Below, in pieces: positions 7,815-15,205 of a stretch of DNA of 17,227 bases. A program made the translations under genes and the position numbers. Positions within the stretch are counted from its first letter, which is position 1. Every line of letters starts with the position of its first letter. Source of the stretch: Deltaproteobacteria bacterium (GTDB lineage Bacteria > Myxococcota > Polyangia > Haliangiales > Haliangiaceae); the NCBI GenBank assembly GCA_018262455.1, contig JAGSPR010000223.1:1-17227 (forward strand), read 5' to 3'. Under the pieces are notes generated by a model. The model saw only the letters and a program-made list of their open reading frames with translations, did no database searches and was not told where the DNA came from.

Positions 7815-8722
7815 AAGCCGCAGCTCGGATCGGCCCACGGCGGCGTGATGTAGATGCCGAGGCCGCACATCTCCTGGAGCGAGCTCTGACCGAACTGGAC
7901 GGTCGCGCCGGTATCGTTCTGGTAGCTACACTCGATACGGATCTGATCGCCGGCCGTGAGCGGGAGCTCGGGCGCGAGCCCATAGTAGCGCTGATTCTCG
8001 AACGTATAGGGCATGTCGATCAGGGTGTGCGGCCCCGAAGCCGTGGTCGCGATCGCGCGCATGTGGACGCCGAGCTTGTGCATGTGCGGGAACACGCTGA
8101 ACGCCTTCGCACCCTCGGGCACGGTGCACGTTCCGACCTGCGTGCTGCTCCCGGGCGGCACGACGAGGTCGGAGGTCTTTCCGGTATTCGCGATCCCGGC
8201 CTCGGCGACCGGGCTGGTCGTGCTCGTGATCGAGACGCCGGAGTGACCGGTGAGCGTCTGATCGGTGGCGTTGAAGACGTGGAGGTTCAGCATCAACTGG
8301 TCGCCGGCATGGACGCGAACCGCGAGCCCCGCCGGCATCGCGAGATCCGGCGTGCCGACCCCAGCGCCGAAGATGATGGTCGGGCGGTTGTCGCTCGCCC
8401 CACAGATCGCGCTGCCGTCGGGGCCGATCGGCGAGCCGACGCTGAGGGCGGTGTGATGCGTGCCGGATGGCGCGGTCGTATGAAAGCCGGTGATGAGCAC
8501 GTCCTCGGTCAGCGTGCGCGTGACACACCGGTAGCCTTCGTCCCCGGCGGGCAGGCTCCAGCTGCCTGCGATCAGCTCGGTGAATCCATCGACGCTGCCG
8601 TCGCCGCCGGGGGGGAGGTTCGGGTTCGCATCGGGGCCGGCGACGTCGTCACCGCCACCGTCGATGGCCGAGGTCCCACATGCCGTACCCAAGACCAGCC
8701 AGATCGCGATGCGTGTCGTCAT
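7811..8722 (-). CDS. Lipoprotein with PHM/DBH-type bicopper monooxygenase fold
   Basis: 303 residues from ATG 8722. The N-terminus MTTRIAIWLVLGTACG is a lipoprotein-like signal (Cys15), followed by a Gly/Asp/Pro linker. The rest matches the two-domain fold of copper type II ascorbate-dependent monooxygenases (peptidylglycine alpha-hydroxylating, dopamine beta). CuA-site ligands: GTHHTALS (H89, H90) and LMLNLHVFN (H148). CuB-site ligands: FPHMHKLGVHM (H213, H215) and LQEMC (M285). The CSYQNDT...FGQSSLQEMC stretch keeps the Cys265/Cys286 pair that forms a disulfide in PHM. All six copper ligands are therefore present by motif matching. Expected to act at the cell envelope; the substrate is unknown. 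Third minus-strand gene in a row, 115 nt after the Cys-rich lipoprotein gene, so it may have its own promoter. Confidence 0.88.
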   Translation of the reverse strand: MTTRIAIWLVLGTACGTSAIDGGGDDVAGPDANPNLPPGGDGSVDGFTELIAGSWSLPAGDEGYRCVTRTLTEDVLITGFHTTAPSGTHHTALSVGSPIGPDGSAICGASDNRPTIIFGAGVGTPDLAMPAGLAVRVHAGDQLMLNLHVFNATDQTLTGHSGVSITSTTSPVAEAGIANTGKTSDLVVPPGSSTQVGTCTVPEGAKAFSVFPHMHKLGVHMRAIATTASGPHTLIDMPYTFENQRYYGLAPELPLTAGDQIRIECSYQNDTGATVQFGQSSLQEMCGLGIYITPPWADPSCGF

Positions 8723-8837
8723 CGCCGAGGGTGCTGCAACCGCCGATCCCGGGGGCGATCCAGTGATTTCAGGCGGTTCGGTACTAGCCCTGTCGGGTCG
8801 ATCCTACACCCTGTCTGGGGGACCATGCAGCTCCGCG

Positions 8838-9467
8838 TCACGGGCCGGCGGCGCACGACAGCACCTGCTGCTCGCAGTTCTGGTCGAACGTGTCGAGGCT
8901 GACCGTGAGGTGCTCGACCTCGTCGAGCAAGACCGGACACGAGTACTCGCAGCCGACGACCTTCGCCGGAACGTAGGTCGGATAGCTGGTGCCGGTCCAG
9001 GCCTCGACCTCCGAGCACGGCTGCACCGTGCCGACGACGCGCACCATCACGGCGCGATCCGGCGCGTCCTCGATCACCACCGTGCCCGAGAGCGCGGCGT
9101 TGAACGCGGCCGCCGCCGAGACCGGATCACTCGGGTCGATCGTGAGGCGCATCTCGGTACAGAACCTCACGCCCCCCGGGACCTCGATCGGCAAGCAGCC
9201 GCCGTGATCGTCGCACCACGTCGAGATCGCATCGCCGCGACACAGCGGCAAGCCGCCGTCCATGTCGAGGAAGTCGACGACGAGGCTCATCGCGAACTGG
9301 CTCCCGGACAACGCGTCCTCGACCATCAGATTGCCATTCGCGCGCTTGCACGAGAATCCCGCTGGGAGGCGATCGCGATCGGCGGTCACTCCGAGATCAA
9401 GGGTGACCGGGTGCGCGGGCGAGCACGCGGCGAACGCGGACACGAGCGCGAGGCTTCCGAGCTTCAC
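8838..9467 (-). CDS. Cys-rich lipoprotein of unknown function
   Basis: 209 residues from a GTG at 9467. This start gives a clear lipoprotein signal (VKLGSLALVSAFAAC, Cys15), sits 6-12 nt after an AAGGTGG ribosome binding site, and overlaps the upstream TGA by 4 nt (GTGA), the usual sign of translational coupling. The mature part has about nine further Cys (FSCKR, PLCRGD, TWCDDHGGCLP, RFCTE, QPCSE, GCEYSCP, QNCEQQVLSC), suggesting disulfide pairing outside the cytoplasm. A strand-rich stretch VSAAAAFNAALSGTVVIEDAP lies near residue 130. No family is recognised. It shares an operon with the PEGA lipoprotein, so it probably works in the same envelope context. Confidence 0.8.
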   Translation of the reverse strand: MKLGSLALVSAFAACSPAHPVTLDLGVTADRDRLPAGFSCKRANGNLMVEDALSGSQFAMSLVVDFLDMDGGLPLCRGDAISTWCDDHGGCLPIEVPGGVRFCTEMRLTIDPSDPVSAAAAFNAALSGTVVIEDAPDRAVMVRVVGTVQPCSEVEAWTGTSYPTYVPAKVVGCEYSCPVLLDEVEHLTVSLDTFDQNCEQQVLSCAAGP

Positions 9468-10555
9468 GGGAACACCACCTTGCTTTGCGGGTCGGGGCGG
9501 AACACGAGATAGCCCGTGATCCCGGCGGTGATCGCCGATGCGACGACGACGCTGATCCAGAACCGCGGCCTGCGCCACAGTGGCGTCGCGGGGACGATGC
9601 CACCGGTGCCGAGCAACTCGCGCGTCACCTCGGCGGTCGCTCGCGACACGCCGCCGCGACCAAACACGCGCTCGCCCCGTGCGCCGACCTGGCCGTCCGC
9701 GTAGAGCGCCCCGACGAGATGCGTGCCCGCGACACCGAGGACGATCAGCTGGCGCGCGCGAACCGCACGAGCCGCCAGGGCGAGGGTGCTCGGATCGTCG
9801 ACAGGTGCACCGCGGGCCACCCGGAGCTGGAGCTGCGCCGCGATGATCGGAGGCGCGGCCTCGACGAGCTCGATCGCGAGCTCCCGATCATCCGGCGTCA
9901 GGATGCGGCGCGCCATCGGCGTGAAGCCATCGGCGGCGATCGTCAGCGCGTGCGCACCCGGCGCGAGCCTCACCGTGCATGGCGTGACGCAGCTGTCGTC
10001 GCGGCCGTCGACCGACACGCGGGCGCCGGCCGGACGAGCGGTCACGCGGAGTGGCACGGGCGCGTTGGCCGCGAGCTTCGCCGTGACATCACCGATCAGC
10101 AGCTCGACATCCGGTGTCACCGACGCGATGTCCGCCGGCAACGCCAGCCCCGCCACCGCGATCGACATCGCGTCGCGGCGCGCACCGGTCTTGTCGCCTT
10201 CACCGACGCGGCACGCGACTCTCCACACGAGCACTCGAGCCGCGATCTCGCGATGGCCATCGAGCAACGCCAGCGTGTCGATCGGATCGAGCAGCGCTCG
10301 ACACGACGGAAAATCGGCGTTGATGTACGCGCGGCGCGCGCGCGCGATCTCATCGCCGTGCTCGTCGGTGATCGGCGCAGCTCCTAGCGACTCCGGCAGG
10401 GTCACCACGGCGAACGCGACGCCTTCGATCGGCCGCGACAGCGCGGCACGCACGTCGCCGGCATGGGCGCCCAGGACCACCGCGGTCAGCGGTGCCGTCC
10501 GCGTTGCGGTCGTGCCACACGCGGCGATGGCGAGGAGCAAGCTGGAGCTTCGCAT
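9464..10555 (-). CDS. PEGA-domain lipoprotein with C-terminal membrane segment
   Basis: 363 residues from ATG 10555. The N-terminus MRSSSLLLAIAAC has a lipobox-like AIAAC (Cys13). The middle is helical and TPR-like around residues 60-130 (IARARRAYINADFPSCRALLDP). A PEGA domain follows at about 165-235: VTARPAGARVSVDGR, TPCTVRLAPGAHALTIAADGF. Near the C-terminus is a hydrophobic segment (FWISVVVASAITAGITGYLVF, about 333-353). This order (helical repeats, PEGA, C-terminal transmembrane helix) is common in myxobacterial envelope proteins. It is the first gene of the minus-strand group and overlaps the next by 4 nt. It is divergent from the kinase at 10621, with 65 nt between, and that kinase also has a PEGA-like tail, which hints at a functional pair. 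Confidence 0.85.
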   Translation of the reverse strand: MRSSSLLLAIAACGTTATRTAPLTAVVLGAHAGDVRAALSRPIEGVAFAVVTLPESLGAAPITDEHGDEIARARRAYINADFPSCRALLDPIDTLALLDGHREIAARVLVWRVACRVGEGDKTGARRDAMSIAVAGLALPADIASVTPDVELLIGDVTAKLAANAPVPLRVTARPAGARVSVDGRDDSCVTPCTVRLAPGAHALTIAADGFTPMARRILTPDDRELAIELVEAAPPIIAAQLQLRVARGAPVDDPSTLALAARAVRARQLIVLGVAGTHLVGALYADGQVGARGERVFGRGGVSRATAEVTRELLGTGGIVPATPLWRRPRFWISVVVASAITAGITGYLVFRPDPQSKVVFP

Positions 10556-10620
10556 GAGCGACTCCGATGCTACTCTCGAGCTAGTTGCGTTGCGGGGACC
10601 TGCGCTACTATCGCCAGCGC

Positions 10621-12150
10621 GTGCGTTACCACATCGAGCGTCGGATCGGCGCGGGTGGAATGGCCGACGTCTACGAGGCCACCGTGGACGGCGATGCCGG
10701 GTTCCACCGCAAGGTCGCGATCAAGCGACTCGCGCTCGATCGCGTCGATGAGGCGACGGCGCGACAGAGCTTCATCGACGAGGCACGCATCGCGGGCTCG
10801 CTGCACCATCCGGGAATCGTCGCGATCGTCGACTACGGCATCGTCGATGGCAGTCCCGTCCAGGTGCTCGAATGGATCGACGGGATCGATGCCGCGAAGC
10901 TGGGCGAGCTCGCGACGACCGCGGGTGAGCTTCCGGTCGAGGCTGCGTGCCACATCGCGCTCGAGGTCGCACGCGCGCTCGACTACGCACACACCGCCAC
11001 GGACGCCGGTGGTCGAACGCTCGGCATCGTGCACCGCGACGTCAAACCGTCGAACGTGATGGTGTCGTGGCTCGGGCACGTCAAGCTCGCCGACTTCGGG
11101 ATCGCGATGGCGCGCGAGCGCGGTGCGGCACGGACCCAGACCGGGATCGCGAAGGGGACCGCGCTGTACATGGCGCCCGAGCAGCGCATCGGTTCGATCG
11201 TCGACGCGCGGGCCGACGTGTTCGCGCTCGGCTGCACGTTGCACGCGTTGCTCGCGGGTCACAGTCCGGTCGATCCGGCGGCCGCCCCGATGGACCACGA
11301 GCTCGGGCGAGCGACGAAGATCGAGGACACCCTGCCCGCGCAGCTGCGCGAAGTGATCGGCCGCGCGATCGCGCCGAGCTCGCGCGATCGATTCGCGAGT
11401 GCACGAGCGTTCGAGACCGCGCTCGAGGACGCGATCCGCGAGCTCCGGCTGCCGGACGGTCGGCGCGCGTTGATCGACTGGCTTCGCCGCGCGCGGACAC
11501 CGGGCCGGTCGCGGACCGACCTGCTCGACGACCTGCAGGCGCTCGGGCTCCAGATGGTGCTCGCCGGCGACGACGAAGGTAGCCGCAATTTCCGCATGGA
11601 GAAGGGAGTCCTGCCGACGACTCCGACGACCACGACGGTCGCCTCGGCTCGTCCGAGCATGCCGCGCGCGCGACGGTCGGCCTGGATGATCGGGGCCGGC
11701 GCCGTCGCGCTCTCGGCCGCGATCGTCGGTGGTGTCGTCGCGAGCTCGGCCCCGGGTGCCGGATCACGCGTCGCGACCGTGCCCCGCGACGCGACGACCG
11801 AGCCACCGCGGGTGGTGCCCGTTCCGGATGCGGCCATGCCGGTCGCGGCGATCACGCCGAGCGTGCCTGCACCTCCTCCTCCGTCCGGCGATCGTCGAGG
11901 CAGGAAGCCCGCGGCGAGACCCTCCCCCACGACCACGCGCGGCTTCGTCGCGATCGGCGGCACTGCCGTGCACCTCGGGGAGATCCTTGTCGACGGTACG
12001 AAGGTCGGCACCGCGCCACGCCTGCTCGAGCTCGCCACCGGTAAGCATCGGCTCGAGGTCTCGTTCGCGGATGGTCATCGACTCGGTCCGGTGGTGGTCA
12101 CCGTGGGGGAGCAGGACACGCGGTCCCATCCGCTGCGTCCGAACCTGTGA
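10621..12150 (+). CDS. Transmembrane Ser/Thr protein kinase with PEGA-like C-terminal domain
   Basis: 509 residues from GTG 10621, chosen because the kinase core begins at once (VRYHIERRIGAGGMADVYEA). A TTG at 10585 is an alternative; neither has a good ribosome binding site. Kinase motifs are complete: Gly-loop GAGGMADVYEA, K35 in VAIK, HRDVKPSN with catalytic D140, DFG at 158, and APEQ after the activation loop. A Thr/Pro-rich linker and a single membrane helix (about residues 353-378, WMIGAGAVALSAAIVGGVV) lead to a Pro-rich outer stretch. The final domain (about 440-509; ILVDGTKVGTAPRLLELATGKHRLEVSF) resembles PEGA. So it has a cytoplasmic kinase and an extracytoplasmic PEGA-like module that may sense or bind envelope material. 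Divergent from a PEGA lipoprotein gene. Confidence 0.93.
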   Translation: MRYHIERRIGAGGMADVYEATVDGDAGFHRKVAIKRLALDRVDEATARQSFIDEARIAGSLHHPGIVAIVDYGIVDGSPVQVLEWIDGIDAAKLGELATTAGELPVEAACHIALEVARALDYAHTATDAGGRTLGIVHRDVKPSNVMVSWLGHVKLADFGIAMARERGAARTQTGIAKGTALYMAPEQRIGSIVDARADVFALGCTLHALLAGHSPVDPAAAPMDHELGRATKIEDTLPAQLREVIGRAIAPSSRDRFASARAFETALEDAIRELRLPDGRRALIDWLRRARTPGRSRTDLLDDLQALGLQMVLAGDDEGSRNFRMEKGVLPTTPTTTTVASARPSMPRARRSAWMIGAGAVALSAAIVGGVVASSAPGAGSRVATVPRDATTEPPRVVPVPDAAMPVAAITPSVPAPPPPSGDRRGRKPAARPSPTTTRGFVAIGGTAVHLGEILVDGTKVGTAPRLLELATGKHRLEVSFADGHRLGPVVVTVGEQDTRSHPLRPNL

Positions 12151-12214
12151 GGCCTTGCACGCGAACGCGACCCAACGGCTCGACCGGCACAACGAACGAT
12201 GCTGCCTGGCCGCG

Positions 12215-12397
12215 TCATGACAGGCTGCCGTCCTCGGTCGGCCGGCCGGGCTCGCGTCCAGGTGGCGTGGTAGCGGCGACTTCAACCACGAAGTCCTGAA
12301 GCCGCTCGGCCTTGGAGTAATCCTCCAACCAACTGAAATTGCGACTAATATAGTCGCCGTATCGACGTGACTTCGCACGACAGCTTCCAATTGTCAT
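12215..12397 (-). CDS. Short ORF, possible small gene or gene remnant
   Basis: 60 residues from ATG 12397 to TGA at 12215. The composition (RRYGDYISRNFSWLEDYSK, then AERLQDFVVEVAATTPPGR) looks like real protein rather than an antisense shadow, with mixed hydrophobic and charged residues. It lies in the stretch of about 50% GC before the Fic gene, and two of the inverted repeats described here (12312-12328 and 12341-12357) fall inside it, so it cannot be told whether the DNA is coding, regulatory or both. No family recognised. It could be a small partner divergent from fic, or the tail of a gene lost when the island decayed. Confidence 0.3.
   Translation of the reverse strand: MTIGSCRAKSRRYGDYISRNFSWLEDYSKAERLQDFVVEVAATTPPGREPGRPTEDGSLS
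12312..12328. promoter_or_regulatory. 17-bp inverted repeat upstream of the Fic gene (IR1)
   Basis: TTGGAG-TAATC-CTCCAA: perfect 6-bp arms around a 5-nt AT-rich centre. It has the same overall size and arm/centre layout as IR3 at 12451-12467. Candidate operator; no T-run follows, so a terminator is less likely. Confidence 0.35.
12341..12357. promoter_or_regulatory. 17-bp inverted repeat upstream of the Fic gene (IR2)
   Basis: GCGACTA-ATA-TAGTCGC: perfect 7-bp arms around 3 nt. Its centre lies 29 bp from that of IR1. The arms differ in sequence from the other two repeats, so one protein binding all three is uncertain. Candidate operator or hairpin. Confidence 0.35.
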
Positions 12398-12408
12398 TGC
12401 CCGACGTC

Positions 12409-12468
12409 TTTTACGTGCACTAATACGTCGTCTTTTACGTATCATAGCACGACACGAGTAACGTGTCC
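12409..12468. repeat. Five 12-bp tandem units with an ACG(T) core, just before and over the Fic start
   Basis: Read in steps of 12 bp from 12409: TTTTACGTGCAC, TAATACGTCGTC, TTTTACGTATCA, TAGCACGACACG, AGTAACGTGTCC. All five have ACG at unit positions 5-7, four of five have ACGT at 5-8, and the first three share T-WW-T before it. CGTCTTTTACGT occurs twice exactly, at 12405-12416 and 12429-12440, 24 bp apart. The last unit covers the GTG at 12463. This looks like an iteron-like or operator array that would place bound protein over the start of the Fic gene. Confidence 0.5.
12451..12467. promoter_or_regulatory. 17-bp inverted repeat over the Fic start region (IR3)
   Basis: GACACG-AGTAA-CGTGTC: perfect 6-bp arms around 5 nt. 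It overlaps the possible GTG start at 12463 and ends 7 nt before the ATG at 12475. A protein bound here, or a hairpin in the mRNA, would block initiation, as expected of an autoregulatory site. Confidence 0.4.
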
Positions 12469-12474
12469 TCGCCC

Positions 12475-14034
12475 ATGTCGACGCCCAACGAAAAGCTCGC
12501 AGCCGCACTGAAGGAGCTGTCCGGTCTCCAGCACGACAGCTCGCGTGTGTTTGCGTCGAAGCAGCTTACCCGAACGTCACGAGAGCGACTCCTGAAGCAT
12601 GGCTTCTTGCAGGAGGTGATGAGGGGCTGGCTCATGTCCGCAAGCCCGGCGGCGATGCCGGGCGATACGACGCCATGGTTCGCTTCGTTCTGGGAGTTCT
12701 GTCGGCGCTACTGCGACGAGCGATTCGGGACCGCATGGAACCTCTCGCCCGAGCAATCCCTGCTCTTGCACGCCGAGAACACCACCATCCCGAAGCAAGT
12801 CATCATCCACAGCCCCGTCGCGGGCAATAACCGCATCGACCTTCTGTTCGGCACGTCCTTCTTCGCGCTCAGGTCGAAGGCAACGCCGCCCGCTCGTGAC
12901 CTCGAGATCAAGAACGGCCTGCGCGTGTACGGCATCGCAGCAGCACTGACGCGAGTGCCAGAGGACTTCTTCGCGCGCTATCCGATCGAGACTCAAGTCG
13001 TCGCAGCAAGCGTCCGAGAACCGTCTCAACTGCTCTCAAGGCTCCTGGAAGGAGGACACGCGACGATCGCCGGTAGGCTGGCTGGCTTGTTCCGTCGCCT
13101 GGGACAACCGGCGATCGCCGACGAGATCCTCGCAACGATGAAAGCCGCGGATCATGACGTCCGCGAGGCAGATCCTCTCGACGCCGATTGCGTGATCTCT
13201 CCCCCGGCGCCATCGACGTCACCGATCGTCGCGCGACTGCAAACGCTCTGGGCTGCGGCGCGCGACACCGTGATTGCCGAGTTCCCCAAGGCCGAGGGAC
13301 TTCCCGAGGACCGTGACGCGTACCTGCAGGCCATCGACGATGTCTACAAGATCGACGCCTACCACTCGCTCTCGATCGAGGGCTATCAAGTAACGCCCGA
13401 GCTCATTCAGCGTGTCGCAACGGGAGCCTGGGATCCGGATCAGATCTCCTCCGATCGTGACAACCAGAACGCGCTCGCCGCCCGCGGCTACTGGCTCGCG
13501 TTCCAACGCGTCCGCGAGACGGTGAAACGGATCCTCCTGTCGGAGGCAAGCGGCCAGGTCGTGCGTACGGCGCACCGCGATTGGTACCGCGAGATGTTTG
13601 GTCCCCACGTCGCCGCCAGGCTGCTCAGCACCTCGATGCTTGCCGGTTATCGGAATGCGCCCGTGTACCTCCGTGGCTCCAGGCACGTACCACCACGTTG
13701 GGAGCTGCTTGCGGACGCGATGCCCGCTCTGTTCGATCTGATCGAGAAAGAGCCCGAACCCGCCGTGCGCGCCGTCCTGGGACATTGGCTTTTCGGATAC
13801 GTGCACCCGTTCCCAGACGGAAACGGCCGCATCGCCCGCTTCCTCATGAACACGTTACTCGCGGCGGGTGGATATCCTTGGACTGTCATCAGGGTGGAGG
13901 ATCGAACGGAGTACCTCGGCGCACTCGAGACCGCGAGCGCGGAGAGCGATGTCCAACCCTTCGCGAGGTTCGTGGCCCACCAGATGCAACGGACCCAGGG
14001 ATCCTCCGCCGCGAACGCGAAACGACGACCATGA
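12475..14034 (+). CDS. Fic-family AMPylase with N-terminal AbiEi-like module
   Basis: 519 residues from ATG 12475; GTG 12463 in frame is an alternative start that lies inside IR3. The Fic core motif HPFPDGNGRIAR (catalytic His444) is intact, so AMP or another nucleotide transfer to a target hydroxyl is expected. SLSIEG at 298-303 fits the inhibitory motif (S/T)xxxE(G/N), whose Glu302 blocks ATP in class II Fic proteins, where it lies N-terminal to the Fic core. The N-terminal 60 residues (LTRTSRERLLKHGFLQEVMRGWLM) resemble the winged-helix start of AbiEi-type antitoxins, followed by an AbiEi-like region (NLSPEQSLLLHAENTTIPKQV). I recall this long Fic architecture from other bacteria. Base composition is lower in GC than its neighbours (34/60 at 12541-12600 against 42/60 at 11341-11400), which suggests horizontal transfer. 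Function: possible toxin, defence or stress AMPylase, probably self-repressed. Confidence 0.9.
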   Translation: MSTPNEKLAAALKELSGLQHDSSRVFASKQLTRTSRERLLKHGFLQEVMRGWLMSASPAAMPGDTTPWFASFWEFCRRYCDERFGTAWNLSPEQSLLLHAENTTIPKQVIIHSPVAGNNRIDLLFGTSFFALRSKATPPARDLEIKNGLRVYGIAAALTRVPEDFFARYPIETQVVAASVREPSQLLSRLLEGGHATIAGRLAGLFRRLGQPAIADEILATMKAADHDVREADPLDADCVISPPAPSTSPIVARLQTLWAAARDTVIAEFPKAEGLPEDRDAYLQAIDDVYKIDAYHSLSIEGYQVTPELIQRVATGAWDPDQISSDRDNQNALAARGYWLAFQRVRETVKRILLSEASGQVVRTAHRDWYREMFGPHVAARLLSTSMLAGYRNAPVYLRGSRHVPPRWELLADAMPALFDLIEKEPEPAVRAVLGHWLFGYVHPFPDGNGRIARFLMNTLLAAGGYPWTVIRVEDRTEYLGALETASAESDVQPFARFVAHQMQRTQGSSAANAKRRP

Positions 14035-14036
14035 AT

Positions 14037-14231
14037 TCATGCCGAAGGACCAGTGCAGCGATTTCGGGAGAGACCTACCGCTGAGCTGGCGAACGCTCTG
14101 AACCAAGACGTCGTCGCCGATGCGGTTCGGCACGCAACAGAGAGCTGCAGCCTCTGATCGATGCCGCGCTCGGTGATCACGTCGCGATCGTAGGCTACGA
14201 AGTAGGACCACGCGCTCGCTCCCATGGACAT
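14037..14231 (-). pseudogene. Short ORF, likely remnant of a small protein gene
   Basis: 64 residues from ATG 14231 (or 14225). The first 18 residues (MSMGASAWSYFVAYDRDV) have the look of a conserved small-protein N-terminus (an ASxWSYFVPY-like opening that I recall only vaguely), whereas the rest is Ser/Arg-rich and unstructured, as if the frame was lost soon after. It lies downstream of the 14282-15151 gene on the same strand, and its TGA is 2 nt from the convergent Fic stop, together forming TGAATTCA. It could also be a genuine tiny gene. Confidence 0.3.
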
Positions 14232-14281
14232 AAAGATGATTCCGGCGCCGCAAGATTGATCCACTTGGGCGGTAGTCACGG

Positions 14282-15151
14282 TCAATTCGGCGGTGCGCGG
14301 AATGGTGACGTCTCGGGGTCCGGGTCCAACGGAGCGCCGTCGACGATTCGATGCGCTCGCTCGGTGATCTCGAAGTCCTCGAGCGCGACAACCACCGGTA
14401 GCAGCGACGCGAGCTCCGGCGCCTGGTGATCGTGCCCGAAGCGTCGCTGCCACCACGACAGGGCGGACAGCCGCGCATGCTCGCGACGGGCAGCTGCACC
14501 CACCGGGTCCGCTGCCTCGCGAGCGAGCTCGAGGTACGAGAGGCGACGCCGTACCGGCAACGTCCGCCCAGCGCATCCGAGCAAGGCGGCGGCTGCCGTG
14601 TGCGGGCGACGTCCGCGCTCGCCCGCCGCTGCGAACGTCGCGCACGCGTCGCACAGCGCTTCGACGTAATGATCACGCGCGAGACCGTGCCGGATCGAAC
14701 GAGGGGTGGGATCGCTGATCATGATGAGACCTTCGACGTGGTGGATCGCCAGCGAGCCGTGCGCCTCGCCCGGATAGGGTGCCAGCGCGAGCAGCAGCTC
14801 GACGAGCCCACGCCCCATGACCGCGAGCTCGCGCACGGCGCTCGTGGTCGCGGCGCGCCGTGCATCCTCGTAGATCGAGCGGGCCTCGAGCAGGCGCCCG
14901 CGTCGTTCGAACTCCGGTTCGAGCCAACCCGTTGCGACCTCGAGCCGGCCCCACAGCAAGAACAGCTCCCCGATCGAATTTGTCAGCTCCGGTGGGATCT
15001 CGGAAACGTCGAGCCCCTTGCGGAACCGTGCCCGCAACACCTTCACGCAGTTGCCGCGCGGCTGCTCGAGATCACGCCACACGAGCTCCACTCGTTCTGC
15101 GGTCCACTGCACGCGCGCGACCCTATCCCGAGACCAGCATGCCGTGATCAT
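14282..15151 (-). CDS. Hypothetical helical protein, 289 residues
   Basis: Open frame from ATG 15151 to TGA at 14282. A GTG at 15109 (giving VQWTAERVELVW) with AGGG about 12 nt upstream is an alternative start. The composition is balanced and mostly helical: ELFLLWGRLEVATGWLEPEFERRGRLLEARSIYEDARRAA resembles TPR-like packing, and LARDHYVEALCDACATFAAAGE and RLSYLELAREAADPVGAA continue this. No signal peptide and no membrane helix, so probably cytoplasmic. The plus-strand frame over the same DNA is Arg-rich and treated as a shadow, except its last part (see the recombinase relic). No family recognised; it could be an island cargo gene. Confidence 0.6.
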   Translation of the reverse strand: MITACWSRDRVARVQWTAERVELVWRDLEQPRGNCVKVLRARFRKGLDVSEIPPELTNSIGELFLLWGRLEVATGWLEPEFERRGRLLEARSIYEDARRAATTSAVRELAVMGRGLVELLLALAPYPGEAHGSLAIHHVEGLIMISDPTPRSIRHGLARDHYVEALCDACATFAAAGERGRRPHTAAAALLGCAGRTLPVRRRLSYLELAREAADPVGAAARREHARLSALSWWQRRFGHDHQAPELASLLPVVVALEDFEITERAHRIVDGAPLDPDPETSPFRAPPN

Positions 15152-15205
15152 GTTTCATCAACCGCGCACGCCCCAGCACGTGGCAGGGGACCGGCTGGAA
15201 TCGAT

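Noticed and set aside
10585..10611. TTGCGT and TACTAT as a -35/-10 pair for the kinase gene
   Set aside because: The spacer is 15 nt and the -10 would leave only 9 nt before the GTG; too weak to call.
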